Assembly: GCA_015069195.1 (NCBI GenBank)
Contig: SVJA01000009.1
Span: forward strand, 35,274 to 99,273
Direction of reading: 5' to 3'
DNA: 64,000 nucleotides
DNA from: Oscillospiraceae bacterium
GTDB lineage: Bacteria; Bacillota; Clostridia; UBA1212
Below, piece after piece: positions 44,981 to 55,876 of the stretch. Within the stretch, counting starts at the first letter, position 1. Every line of letters starts with the position of its first letter. A model generated the notes under the pieces. The model saw nothing but the letters and a program-made list of their open reading frames with translations, did not search any database and was not told the origin of the DNA. Both the position numbers and the translations under genes were made by a program.

Positions 44981-46387
44981 TTACTTAAGTGTACTCCACT
45001 TTTCGTTTGCCTGTGTTTCGATCTTCGACAAACTGTCTTCTACCGATACAGAGCCGGAATACAAATTCTGGAAAAGAGTAACCATACCGTCTTCTATTAT
45101 TTTTGCAACACTTGACGGAACCTGCGTTCTTACAAGAGCCGTAACGAAACGATCATCATTTGCAACAAATGCATCATAGTTTTTATCCGGATAATCAGCA
45201 AGATGCCAATATGATTCATTCTTAAGCGAAGATAACAGCGGAATCGCACCGCCGGCACCCTGGTTTATAGATTTCTGACCTTCCTGTGTATAAATACTGA
45301 GAACCAATGCAGCAGCCGCAGCCGGATTTGATGTGTAACGGAAAACTCCGTATCCGTATGTGCCGCAAGGTGTAGCCGGAGCGTCAAACAAGGGAAAAGA
45401 AATGATATCCCATTCAATGCCCAAATTATCATATTGCGCAGCTCTGTCAGCAAGTCCTGAAAAAGAATAGAGATGCCAGAATGCTGCCGTTGAAATGACA
45501 TTAGAATCATCTATATTTGCAAATGCAGTAGCATAATCACCAGCCAGAGTAATAGCACCGAGAGCTGCCGTATCATAAGGATAAATATACTTAGCTTCTA
45601 TGACATCTACTAACTCTTGTACACCCTTGAGAACATTCGGATCTGATGTAAGATTTACTTTTTTATTTACAGAGTCGCACCATTCACCACCGAAACCATG
45701 GTAAAACGGAACATAAATAGGACCCCAGTTTACACGGAGAGCTGCGCCGACTTGTGTCAACGTACCATCCGGTCCCCTCTTTGTCAATTTACTCATATAA
45801 TCTTTAAACTGAGCCCACGTCCAATCATTTTCAGGCATCGGAAGACCTGCTTGGGTGAGCATACCTTTGTTGTATGTCATTATGTGCGAACCGCAGTTTG
45901 TAGCCACCATATAAAGCTGACCTTCGGTTTCACCCAAATTATATATACCTGAGTAAACATCATTTACATCCAAACCATATTCTTTAATTTTTCCGAAGTA
46001 CTCAGCGTAACTGTCCAAAGGCATAAGTGACTTATTTGTAACCGCCATATCGTACACCTGAGAATCGTCAAGCCAAAAAACATCTCCCATATCCTTAGCA
46101 GACAGACGCGCAGACCAGTTTGAACGATCGGAATACTCCTCTTTTACTTTAACGCTCGGGTACATGGATTTAAAATTGGAAACCCATTGTCTTATAGAAG
46201 CTCTGTTTGAGTCCGACGAATATACGTCCTGAGGACATGAAAGCGTTATAGAGCCTTCAACTTTTACTTCGCCGTTCACCTCGCCATCCTGTGCTTTTTT
46301 AGGAGTACATCCGAAAGATGTAATAACCAAAACAACACATATAGCAGTTAAACATACAGATTTCATATATTTACCGATATGTTCCAT
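44981..46387 (-). CDS. ABC-type sugar-binding lipoprotein, tandem paralogue 2
   Basis: 468 residues, with lipobox in VITSFGC and the same fold and motifs as its neighbours (ITLSCPQDVYSSDSNRASIR, WLDDSQVYDMAVTNKSLMPLD, MTYNKGMLTQAGLPMP, YGYGVFRYTSNPAAAAALVLS). It is the most diverged of the three: the ligand-side stretches IMTYNKG, LRVNWGPIYVPFYHGFGGEW and AAFWHLYSFSGLADRA differ from the other copies, which suggests a different ligand. The ATG at 46387 follows an AAAGGA site. Own promoter at 46446-46474 and a 28-bp-stem terminator. Confidence 0.92.
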   Translation of the reverse strand: MEHIGKYMKSVCLTAICVVLVITSFGCTPKKAQDGEVNGEVKVEGSITLSCPQDVYSSDSNRASIRQWVSNFKSMYPSVKVKEEYSDRSNWSARLSAKDMGDVFWLDDSQVYDMAVTNKSLMPLDSYAEYFGKIKEYGLDVNDVYSGIYNLGETEGQLYMVATNCGSHIMTYNKGMLTQAGLPMPENDWTWAQFKDYMSKLTKRGPDGTLTQVGAALRVNWGPIYVPFYHGFGGEWCDSVNKKVNLTSDPNVLKGVQELVDVIEAKYIYPYDTAALGAITLAGDYATAFANIDDSNVISTAAFWHLYSFSGLADRAAQYDNLGIEWDIISFPLFDAPATPCGTYGYGVFRYTSNPAAAAALVLSIYTQEGQKSINQGAGGAIPLLSSLKNESYWHLADYPDKNYDAFVANDDRFVTALVRTQVPSSVAKIIEDGMVTLFQNLYSGSVSVEDSLSKIETQANEKWSTLK

Positions 46388-46445
46388 TTCTTCGTAATTC
46401 CTTTCTGAATATTTTTCTGATATCAAAGCACAACGCCTAAGACAC

Positions 46446-46474
46446 AGTTTATTTTAAAAGCACGTAAAAATCAA
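46446..46474 (-). promoter_or_regulatory. Promoter of solute-binding gene 2
   Basis: On the minus strand TTGATT (46469-46474), 17 bases and TAAACT (46446-46451). Confidence 0.65.
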
Positions 46475-46537
46475 GCATATAATTTATTAAATCCTTTTTA
46501 GCGTAGCTAAACAACCTTCAACTGCTTCATCCACGAT

Positions 46538-46613
46538 ACAACAAAAGAAAGCCCATCTGTAATCCTTTTTAGCGTAGCTAAACCAGGATTACAGATGGAC
46601 TTTCTTTTGTTGT
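46538..46613 (-). terminator. Terminator of solute-binding gene 3, repeat of the 28-bp stem
   Basis: Arms 46538-46565 and 46586-46613 pair with one mismatch. The sequence is almost identical to 44903-44978, and so is the flanking GGTTTAGCTACGCTAAAAAGG unit (about 46492-46513), so the intergenic region was copied with the gene. Confidence 0.9.
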
Positions 46614-46615
46614 TT

Positions 46616-48013
46616 TTATTTAAGTGTACTCCACTTTTCGTTTGCCTGTGTTTCAATTTTTGACAAACTGTCCTCTACAGATACGGAACCATTGTAAAGA
46701 TCTTTAAACAACTGATCCATACCCTCTGCTATGATATTACCTACCACGGAAGGAACTTCACAAGTAACCTGGCTGGGTACATATGTCTCAGTATTAGCAA
46801 CAAAAGCATTGAAGTTTTTGTCCGGATAATCATTAAGATGCCAGAACGTCTCATTTTTAAGCGAACCGAGAAGCGGAACCGCACCGCCGGCGCCCTGATT
46901 TATAGCTCTCTGACCTGCTTGTGTATATACACTGAGAACGAGAGCTGCAGCTGCAGCCGGATTAGATGTGTAGCTGAATACACCATAACCGAATGAACCG
47001 CAAGGTGTAGCCGGATAATCAAAAAGCGGGAACGCAACTACATCCCAATCAATACCCTGGGAAGTATACTGTGCAGCTCTGTCTGCAAGACTTGCAAAAG
47101 AACCGAGCTGCCATATAGCAGCGGTAGAGATTACGTTATCGTCATTTATATTAGCAAATGCCGTAGCATAATCGCCTCCGTATGTCATATTTGTCATCCA
47201 AGGATAAATATGCTTATTCTGAAGAACTCCTACAAACTCTTCAATACCTTTGAGAACATTCTCGTCGGTTGTAAGAGTTATCTTTTTGTTTACGGTGTCA
47301 CACCACTGTCCGCCGAAACCTAAATAGAACGGTACGTACATAGGTGAAAGGTTAAGTCTGATAGCAGCACCAACCTGTGTAAGGGCTCCGTCAGGACCTA
47401 CAACAGTAAGTTTTTGAGCGTATTGCTTGAAATCTTTCCAAGTCCAATCATCTGTAGGCATCGGAAGACCTGCCTGTGTCATCATACCCTTGTTGTATGT
47501 AAAAGTATTCTGACCGCAGTTTGTAGCTACCATATAGAGGCGACCGTCAGCTTCTCCGAGATTATAGAATCCTGCATATACATCATTCATATCAAGTCCG
47601 AAAGACTCATCTTTTGAGAAGTACTCTGCATAACTGTCCAAAGGCATAAGAGACTTGTTTGTGATAGCCATATCATATACCTGAGTATCGTCAAGCCAGA
47701 AAACATCTCCCATATCCTTGGCAGAAAAACGTGCTGACCAGTTTCCTCTGTCAGAGAATTCTTCTTTAACTTTAACAGATGGATACATACTCTTGAAAGT
47801 AGACACCCATTGTCTGATAGAAGCTCTGTTTGCGTCACCGCTATACACGTCCTGAGGACATGTAAGAGTAATAGTACCGTCAACTACTACCTCACCCTCG
47901 ATATCACCTGTTACTCTCGTCTTGGTGTTACAACCGAAGCTCGAGAAAACTATAGCAACACAGATTGCGACAAGGCACACAGACTTCACATATTTACCGA
48001 TATGCTTCATCAT
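46616..48013 (-). CDS. ABC-type sugar-binding lipoprotein, tandem paralogue 3
   Basis: 465 residues, very similar to paralogue 1: lipobox in FSSFGC, ITLTCPQDVYSGDANRASIR, WLDDTQVYDMAITNKSLMPLD, TFTYNKGMMTQAGLPMP, FGYGVFSYTSNPAAAAALVLS, and a common C-terminus VSVEDSLSKIETQANEKW. The start is at the double ATG 48013/48010, with GGAAAGGAA about 10 bases upstream; the frame extends to 48064 without a ribosome site. A near-consensus promoter lies at 48077-48105. The tract of three genes appears to arise from tandem duplication. Confidence 0.92.
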   Translation of the reverse strand: MMKHIGKYVKSVCLVAICVAIVFSSFGCNTKTRVTGDIEGEVVVDGTITLTCPQDVYSGDANRASIRQWVSTFKSMYPSVKVKEEFSDRGNWSARFSAKDMGDVFWLDDTQVYDMAITNKSLMPLDSYAEYFSKDESFGLDMNDVYAGFYNLGEADGRLYMVATNCGQNTFTYNKGMMTQAGLPMPTDDWTWKDFKQYAQKLTVVGPDGALTQVGAAIRLNLSPMYVPFYLGFGGQWCDTVNKKITLTTDENVLKGIEEFVGVLQNKHIYPWMTNMTYGGDYATAFANINDDNVISTAAIWQLGSFASLADRAAQYTSQGIDWDVVAFPLFDYPATPCGSFGYGVFSYTSNPAAAAALVLSVYTQAGQRAINQGAGGAVPLLGSLKNETFWHLNDYPDKNFNAFVANTETYVPSQVTCEVPSVVGNIIAEGMDQLFKDLYNGSVSVEDSLSKIETQANEKWSTLK

Positions 48014-48076
48014 TTCAATATTCCTTTCCGAAATAATTTTTTCGTCCGGCAAATGCGCCGACATATTTACTACAAC

Positions 48077-48105
48077 ATTTTATATAAATTTTATGATTTC
48101 GTCAA
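48077..48105 (-). promoter_or_regulatory. Promoter of solute-binding gene 3
   Basis: On the minus strand TTGACG (48100-48105), 17 bases and TAAAAT (48077-48082). Confidence 0.85.
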
Positions 48106-48121
48106 CATTTAACATATCAAA

Positions 48122-48532
48122 TCAGAAGAAATTCGACAAATCAAGCGCATCATGTTTAGAGAGTAATTCAAGAGAACATTTTATTCTTGCGGAAGAAACC
48201 GATACAGCATAATAATTACCGTTTTTCGCCTCAGTTTCAAGCTCTGTTATAAGGATTTGAATGTGATGTATCTCTTCATGATCAAAGAAAAAACACCAAC
48301 GATTAGAACATTTATCCCACTTATTCTTAAGTGCATCGGTAAACACGGCTATACTTTCTTTTTCTTCATCATCCGATTCGTCGAAAAACAGATTCGCTTC
48401 TATCAATTCCACTTTGCTTGTAAGTTCAGTTATGTCCTGCTTTAATGTCCGCGAAAAATAATACGCCAATAAAAAAACAGCTGTCGGAATAAATATAACT
48501 GCAATAATAAACACAATAGTACTCTTACTCAT
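48122..48532 (-). CDS. DUF4363 family protein
   Basis: 136 residues with an N-terminal transmembrane helix (about 5-28) and an external part rich in charged residues. The pattern WDKCSNRWCFFFDHEEIHHIQILITELETEAKNGNYYAVSVSSARIK is typical of DUF4363, a family of unknown function common in spore-forming Clostridia. Its ATG overlaps the stop of the DUF421 gene by four bases, a pairing seen often in this group, so the two products probably work together at the membrane. Confidence 0.88.
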   Translation of the reverse strand: MSKSTIVFIIAVIFIPTAVFLLAYYFSRTLKQDITELTSKVELIEANLFFDESDDEEKESIAVFTDALKNKWDKCSNRWCFFFDHEEIHHIQILITELETEAKNGNYYAVSVSSARIKCSLELLSKHDALDLSNFF

Positions 48533-49215
48533 TTTCCTGCACCTCTTTTTGATTTAAGCTGAACAAAAAAACTTCCGTCCATCCCGGCACTTGCATACAA
48601 AACATCTCTTACAGAGTGACCTCCGGCTTTCTTTATGGCCTTTTCCAATCCATTTACATCAACTGATATTGCACCAATGTTGTCCTCCATAAGAGTTCCG
48701 GAAATTATAACATCCACACGGAGCGGCTCCTCATTTTGAGAACCAACATCGCATCTTTCGGCAGGTGCCGCAAACCCATAAGGTATAACGCTTAATTCTC
48801 CGTTAGTTTCCAGCCTTGCCTGGTTTATTTCCTGTATATCGTTATAGCCTTTTATCCTCAAAGCTTCCGTAAGGTCATCAATTGTATACATCTCATCCCG
48901 CAGACTTTTTTCATCAATTTTCCCCTGTCTGATTACTATTTTTGATTTTCCGCAGATAAATCCTCTGAACTTTATGCTTTTAAGTATTGCAAATGACAAT
49001 GCTATCTGCGACAGAACCAATGCCAGTATCGGAACGATTCCGTTTAATATCGGTACGGAATTATCTTCCATCGGCATTGCGGCAAGGTCTGCAATCATCA
49101 ATGCCACCACTACCTCGTGCGGTTGCATCTGTCCGATCTGTCTTTTACCCATAATTCGCATGCTGAGTATCACAACTATATACATAACAATTGTCCTGAA
49201 AAAGCATATCAACAT
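48529..49215 (-). CDS. DUF421 (YetF-like) membrane protein
   Basis: 228 residues. Three N-terminal transmembrane helices include the family motif MRIMGKRQIGQMQPHEVVVALMIADLAAMPM; the cytoplasmic domain has IVIRQGKIDEKSLRDEMYTIDDLTEALRIKGYNDI. Members such as YetF and YrbG are linked to sporulation or membrane functions, but the biochemical role is open. AAAGGA stands before the ATG at 49215. Confidence 0.93.
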   Translation of the reverse strand: MLICFFRTIVMYIVVILSMRIMGKRQIGQMQPHEVVVALMIADLAAMPMEDNSVPILNGIVPILALVLSQIALSFAILKSIKFRGFICGKSKIVIRQGKIDEKSLRDEMYTIDDLTEALRIKGYNDIQEINQARLETNGELSVIPYGFAAPAERCDVGSQNEEPLRVDVIISGTLMEDNIGAISVDVNGLEKAIKKAGGHSVRDVLYASAGMDGSFFVQLKSKRGAGK

Positions 49216-49243
49216 TTTGTCATAGTCCTTTCAAATATATTAA

Positions 49244-49273
49244 ACGCGGCGGGCGATATATCGCCCGCCGCGT
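49244..49273 (-). terminator. Terminator of ligA
   Basis: ACGCGGCGGGCGA and its complement form a perfect 13-bp GC-rich stem. It lies between the ligA stop and the DUF421 start. Confidence 0.75.
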
Positions 49274-49311
49274 TGTCGCTTCTGACATTATTATGTGCTG
49301 AATAAAAATTA

Positions 49312-51393
<2,082 letters not shown>

Positions 51394-52335
51394 TTACATA
51401 AGGTACTCTGTTATGTCTCCGAAATCAAAGCCTTTATGCACGGCAAGATTTATACCGTTTGACAGAGCCGTTGACATTCTGTCGACAGCCATATCAATAT
51501 TTTTCGGCGTTACAACCATTTCTTTTCCGCAACGCACCGAAACAGCCTCATCCATCGAAGATTCAAGTTCGCACCCTTCGACGTCTTCAAGCAAATCTTT
51601 TGCCAGAGTGTATACATCCACCACCGTCGGAACTCCTATCGCAATTACCGGAATACCGAGCGTATCATACGAAATCTCCATACGTCTGTTACCTACTCCC
51701 GAACCGGGTACTATGCCGGTGTCGGTTATCTGCACAGTAGTATTTACTCTCGACGTTCTTCTTGCTGCCAACGCGTCTATTACAATTATAATATCGGGAT
51801 TTGTTTTTTCTACCAGACCGCTTATTATCTCGGCCGTTTCCACACCTGTGACACCCATTACTCCGGGCGACACCGCACAGACGTTTCCGAGCCTCATATC
51901 AATTTTATCTTTCAATTGTTCGTTTTGCTTTGCGTGCCTTGTGACAATTATTTTTTCAACAACTTTCGGTCCGAGCGAATCCGGAGTTATATATCTATTT
52001 CCGAGTCCGATAATCATTATAAGAGGATCTTTTTTATAAATTCCTTTTATAAACTCTTTTAATTCATCTGATAACGTATAAGACACTTCTCTGTGAATTT
52101 CATTTGTATTAAGTTCAGGTGTCGTAAGTTCGAGCGTCACATAATTTCCGCGTTTCTTTCCGATTTGCTTTTCCGCCTCAGGTCCGTCAACTTTTATTCG
52201 TGTAATTCTGAGAAATTCTTTATCCTCTGTATCAACGGTTATTCCTTCAGGCAACCTTTTTTCACTCACATAAGTAAGTCTTTTTTCATCTATCATCTCT
52301 CTGGCTTCGAGCGCCAAGTCAGTACGTATTTGCAT
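51394..52335 (-). CDS. gpr: Spore germination protease GPR
   Basis: Degrades small acid-soluble spore proteins during germination; a strong marker for endospore formation. The start MQIRTDLALEAREMI matches the family N-terminus, whose DLAxEA sequence imitates the SASP cleavage site and is the self-processing point. Other motifs are IMIIGLGNRYITPDSLGPKVVEKI, VSPGVMGVTGVETAEII and PDIIIVIDALAARRTSRVNTTVQITDTGI. The ATG at 52335 has AAAGGATGG 6 bases upstream; the longer frame to 52404 is rejected. 313 residues. It lies between rpsT and ligA. Confidence 0.95.
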   Translation of the reverse strand: MQIRTDLALEAREMIDEKRLTYVSEKRLPEGITVDTEDKEFLRITRIKVDGPEAEKQIGKKRGNYVTLELTTPELNTNEIHREVSYTLSDELKEFIKGIYKKDPLIMIIGLGNRYITPDSLGPKVVEKIIVTRHAKQNEQLKDKIDMRLGNVCAVSPGVMGVTGVETAEIISGLVEKTNPDIIIVIDALAARRTSRVNTTVQITDTGIVPGSGVGNRRMEISYDTLGIPVIAIGVPTVVDVYTLAKDLLEDVEGCELESSMDEAVSVRCGKEMVVTPKNIDMAVDRMSTALSNGINLAVHKGFDFGDITEYLM

Positions 52336-52403
52336 AATGCACCATCCTTTAATGCTTTTTGTATGAATGGTTTTATTATGCGTAATAAAAAAAATTCTAA
52401 TCA

Positions 52404-52439
52404 AACAAAAAAAGACTGCCCGAAAATCGGATACAGCCC
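52404..52439 (-). terminator. Terminator of rpsT
   Basis: A bulged stem GGCTG...CCGA / TCGG...CAGTC followed by seven T's on the minus strand, 35 bases beyond the rpsT stop. Confidence 0.7.
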
Positions 52440-52474
52440 TGTTTTGATAAAGTAAATAAATTGTATTCTCAAAA

Positions 52475-52735
52475 TTACTGAGCAGCGTTAGCAGCCTTAG
52501 CTAATCTTGACTTTCTGCGAGCGGCGGTATTCTTATGAATAAGTCCTTTTGCTGCTGCCTTGTCGAGACTGATAGATGCAGCCTTTACAGTAGCTGCCTT
52601 GTTATCACTATTATCAGCGATAGCTACTCTAGCTTTCTTCAAAGATGTTCTGAGTGCAGATCTCTGTGCTGACTTTCTCTCGTTTCTCTTTTCTGATGTG
52701 ATAACTCTTTTCTTTGCTGATTTAATATTCGGCAA
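52475..52735 (-). CDS. rpsT: 30S ribosomal protein S20, TTG start
   Basis: 86 residues. The family starts MPNIKSAKKRV; here the codon at that point is TTG (52735), with GGGAGGTGA about 7 bases upstream, so TTG is the real start and the longer GTG frame at 52744 lies within the ribosome site. The rest, SEKRNERKSAQRSALRTSLKK to AARRKSRLAKAANA, is normal S20. S20 is also translated from a UUG codon in E. coli, where it helps autoregulation; a similar control here is only an inference. Upstream of gpr, the usual neighbour. Confidence 0.96.
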   Translation of the reverse strand: MPNIKSAKKRVITSEKRNERKSAQRSALRTSLKKARVAIADNSDNKAATVKAASISLDKAAAKGLIHKNTAARRKSRLAKAANAAQ

Positions 52736-52829
52736 TTTATTCACCTCCCGCGTATATTTCGTGTCTAATCGCAGACAACCGCTATTTTAACACAGTGATT
52801 TTTATAATGCAACAAAAAATTTCTACATT

Positions 52830-53204
52830 TTAAAGATTTCTTACTACCCACCATATCGACATGACGGCAAGTACAATTATGTCCATACTTATGTGCGGCG
52901 TTGTGTATGTTGCTTTGCCTGTTTTAATATAGTTTCTCGAAAAAGAAAAGCACACCCATGCAACGTAAATCAGTTCCAGCGGAAACAGCAGATTGTACTC
53001 TATCATCGCTTTAAAATCCAATTTCAAAAGCGATATCGCAGCTCTTGTATTTCCGCAACCTGCACACTGCCACCCGGTAAGTTTACGAAAAATGCACGGA
53101 ACACCGGCTCCGCACAAATTCAGTATTATAAGTAATGCAATGCACAATAACAAAATCACAGCAGTTACTGCAACATAAACTTTTCTTTTTTTAACTTTCT
53201 CCAT
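52830..53204 (-). CDS. DUF2752 membrane protein
   Basis: 124 residues with three hydrophobic helices. The motif GVPCIFRKLTGWQCAGCGNTRAAISLLKLDF is the DUF2752 signature (a Cys-x-Gly-Cys pattern after the first helix). Function unknown. It follows the amidase-like gene in the same direction, after a gap of 36 bases. Confidence 0.87.
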   Translation of the reverse strand: MEKVKKRKVYVAVTAVILLLCIALLIILNLCGAGVPCIFRKLTGWQCAGCGNTRAAISLLKLDFKAMIEYNLLFPLELIYVAWVCFSFSRNYIKTGKATYTTPHISMDIIVLAVMSIWWVVRNL

Positions 53205-53240
53205 TTCACAATAACCACCGTAAACAATTTAATACACCCG

Positions 53241-53735
53241 TCATAATAAACCGTTTTTCCTCACTCCGTCAATATGTAAAAACCTGGCATAATCATATCT
53301 ATATGACGAAAGCGGCATATCCAGCGCATCCGCAGAATGCGCCGCAACCGTTATAACCGGTTCAATCTTCAAAATTATCAATGAATGATGATAATACTTT
53401 TTTTCTCTCATGCCGAGCTGTACTACATCGCCCGGCTCTGCATCCGACTGTCTGACCGCCCTTCCGTAAGGTCCTGCACCACGATTTCCAACCAAGAAAT
53501 CATACAGAAATTCTACTCCGCTCCACGACGCTGTTCTGTCATACGAAGAACGATAATACCATCCTGTCACCTGTGTATAATTCATAACATCTGCGCCTGC
53601 GTATATACACTGTGACACAAAGCTCGTACAATCACCGCCTATGGCATCAAAATCATAGTATTGACTGTTTCTGCCAAGCGCCCAACGCCGTGCATAATCA
53701 AGCACTGCTTTCCTGTCATAAATCTTTTCATACAT
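53241..53735 (-). CDS. Putative amidase-domain protein (cysteine hydrolase-like)
   Basis: 164 residues matching the putative amidase domain seen in Firmicutes. RKAVLDYARRWALGRNSQYYDFDAIGGDCTSFVSQCIYAGA carries the likely catalytic Cys, and YYHHSLIILKIEPVITVAAHSAD supplies His. GPYGRAVRQSDAEPGDVVQL is conserved. No signal peptide is visible, so it may act inside the cell, perhaps in the mother cell or spore. AAAGGAGG stands 8 bases before the ATG at 53735. Confidence 0.88.
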   Translation of the reverse strand: MYEKIYDRKAVLDYARRWALGRNSQYYDFDAIGGDCTSFVSQCIYAGADVMNYTQVTGWYYRSSYDRTASWSGVEFLYDFLVGNRGAGPYGRAVRQSDAEPGDVVQLGMREKKYYHHSLIILKIEPVITVAAHSADALDMPLSSYRYDYARFLHIDGVRKNGLL

Positions 53736-53793
53736 ACAAAACGCCTCCTTTGTTATATTTTATGTTTTAACAAAGGGGGCGGATAATAAAACA

Positions 53794-55089
53794 CTATTTC
53801 TTGTCTGCATTTGCAGGATTGTTTAACAGTTCTCCCGATTCAGAAAAACGGGAACCGTGACAAGAACAATCCCATGTATGCTCTTGCGGATTGTATTTAA
53901 GCGCACAATACATATGAGGACACCGTGGCGCAGTAGGTCTCAGAAGTCCCGCCATAGACTCTGCAATATTTAATACAAGTTGCGGTCTCAGAACAGATCT
54001 TGAAGGTGAATACACATTTTCATACTCCGAATATTTTCCTTGAAGAATGTCTGTCAAAAGCATTGCAGCAACCATCGATGAGCTCATGCCCCACTTATTG
54101 AAGCCAGTCGCGACATAAAGGGCATGCGTGTTTTCCGAATACCTCCCGATATATGGAATATCGTCCAAAGTCATACAATCCTGGGTTGCCCATCTGAATT
54201 TTTCCTTTACATTGGGATAATTTTTCTTTGCAAATTCAGAAAGTTCCCGCCAATTACCGCCCTTCTTTCCGGTACGGTGACTTCCGCCTCCGAGCAGTAA
54301 TAAATCTCCATAATTTCTGAATGAAAGACCTTTCCCGGACTCATCAATGTACATTCCTTTAACATCAGGTGCATTCTCCAAACCGATAACATACGATCTG
54401 TGCTGGTACATTTTCAAAAAATACATCCCGTGTTTGTTCAGAAAAGGAAAATGCGTTGCAACAACTATTCTTTCGGCGAAAATATTTCCGTGTTCGGTAG
54501 CTGCTCCGCCGGGAACCAGCTCCGTTACTCTTGTGTTTTCATATATATTCAGATCTTTTGCGATGGTGTAAAGAAATTTAAGCGAATGAAACTGTGCCTG
54601 ATTTTTTACACAAACAGCACCCGCTACGCTGACAGGTATCGTCAACTTGTCGGTAAAAATTGCACTGTAGTTGAGTTTATTATACGCGGCAACTTCTTTC
54701 TCTATCTTCTTCCTGTCATTTAAAGAATATACATACGCATCACATTCTTTATAATCGCAATCAATTTTCTTGCACATCTCACGATATTTATCAAGCGCCG
54801 CCTGTTGCGACATCATGTAAAGAGCGGCATACTCTTCTCCGAAACGACTAATCATTTTATCGTAAATTAATCCGTGCTGTAATGTTATCTTGGCAGTTGT
54901 GTTTTGCGTCACACCTCCGCAGATTTTATCAGCCTCTGCAATCACGCAATCAATTCCCACACTCTTCAGCATATATCCACACAGTATTCCGCAAATTCCG
55001 CCGCCGATTATCAGTACGTCAGTTTTGATATCCGACTTCAAAGTTTCAAATTCCGGTCTATCCGTTGTTTGACTCCACAAAGAATTCAT
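53794..55089 (-). CDS. FAD-dependent oxidoreductase with C-terminal Rieske centre
   Basis: 431 residues. The N-terminal FAD-binding motif VLIIGGGICGILCGYML, CVIAEADKICGGVTQNTTAK and a D-amino-acid-oxidase-like fold cover about 1-365. The end has CPHMYCALKYNPQEHTWDCSCHGSRF, a Rieske-type 2Fe-2S motif (Cys-Pro-His and Cys-x-x-His). Such fusions occur in many soil and gut bacteria, with unknown substrate. AAAGGTG precedes the ATG at 55089. The next gene toward higher coordinates ends at 55244 with its own terminator, so this is probably a separate transcript. Confidence 0.93.
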   Translation of the reverse strand: MNSLWSQTTDRPEFETLKSDIKTDVLIIGGGICGILCGYMLKSVGIDCVIAEADKICGGVTQNTTAKITLQHGLIYDKMISRFGEEYAALYMMSQQAALDKYREMCKKIDCDYKECDAYVYSLNDRKKIEKEVAAYNKLNYSAIFTDKLTIPVSVAGAVCVKNQAQFHSLKFLYTIAKDLNIYENTRVTELVPGGAATEHGNIFAERIVVATHFPFLNKHGMYFLKMYQHRSYVIGLENAPDVKGMYIDESGKGLSFRNYGDLLLLGGGSHRTGKKGGNWRELSEFAKKNYPNVKEKFRWATQDCMTLDDIPYIGRYSENTHALYVATGFNKWGMSSSMVAAMLLTDILQGKYSEYENVYSPSRSVLRPQLVLNIAESMAGLLRPTAPRCPHMYCALKYNPQEHTWDCSCHGSRFSESGELLNNPANADKK

Positions 55090-55163
55090 TTTTTAATCAC
55101 ACCTTTTTTCTCTTAGTATGTACAAAAATGTGCAATTTATTTTATATATAAACTTTGTCCGGC

Positions 55164-55206
55164 AACAAAAAACACAGCACCTGCTATGAATAGGCACTGT
55201 GTTTTA
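55164..55206 (-). terminator. Terminator of the radical SAM gene
   Basis: AAACACAG-TGCCT pairs with AGGT-GCTGTGTTT (two G-T pairs), followed by TTTTTTG on the minus strand. Confidence 0.8.
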
Positions 55207-55243
55207 TATCAATATACATTTAAAGCCAATCGGTATTACTTCT

Positions 55244-55876
55244 TCACATCGCGGTTTTATAGGCGAAAAAATCATACTGTTTTATACCGATTTTATCAAG
55301 AATCTCTCTGCTTTTTTCGCGGTCTTCTTCCGTGTTGTATTCGGGAATAAGAGGCAATCTGACAACAATGCGCTCTGTACCGATCATTTTTACAAGTCTC
55401 TCCAGATTTTCGAGCATCACGCTATTGTCTTTGCCGGTATAATTCATATATATTTCGGAATTTGTATCCTTACAGTCTATATAGAACATATCTATACACT
55501 CGGCGGCAGTCTTTACATTTTCCCAAGGTACATTAAGTGATGTCTCGGCACACAGATGCCACTCTTCTCCGCAAACATTGCGAAATTCTTTTATAAATTC
55601 TGAATATAAAAGAGGTTCTCCTCCGCCGAATGTTACACCGCCGTTTGTTGCAAGAAAATACAGTTCATCTATTTTCACACGCTTGTAAAGGTCTTCCGGA
55701 GTAAGCTTTTCGTACTTTGTATCCGGATCAAAAGAAAAAGAATTTATACAATATTTACACCGCAAAGGGCATCCGTGAAAGCAGACAAGCGTTGTAACAC
55801 CCTGTCCGTCACTTTGCATTCTGAGACGCGAAAAAGTAATTACAGGAGCAGTCAGGGTTCTCTCATTATCCGACAT
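55244..55876 (-). CDS. Radical SAM enzyme (activating-enzyme type)
   Basis: 210 residues with the CxxxCxxC cluster motif in LVCFHGCPLRCKYCINSFSF, the SAM-binding GGVTFGGGEPLLY, and ETSLNVPWENV, IDMFYIDCKD, VVRLPLIPEYN, the pattern of glycyl-radical-activating enzymes and related small radical SAM proteins. No glycyl-radical enzyme is nearby. The ATG at 55876 overlaps the end of the Cys-rich gene by 11 bases, so translation is coupled. The frame extending to 56077 lies inside that gene and is rejected. Function likely linked to the overlapping partner. Confidence 0.88.
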   Translation of the reverse strand: MSDNERTLTAPVITFSRLRMQSDGQGVTTLVCFHGCPLRCKYCINSFSFDPDTKYEKLTPEDLYKRVKIDELYFLATNGGVTFGGGEPLLYSEFIKEFRNVCGEEWHLCAETSLNVPWENVKTAAECIDMFYIDCKDTNSEIYMNYTGKDNSVMLENLERLVKMIGTERIVVRLPLIPEYNTEEDREKSREILDKIGIKQYDFFAYKTAM

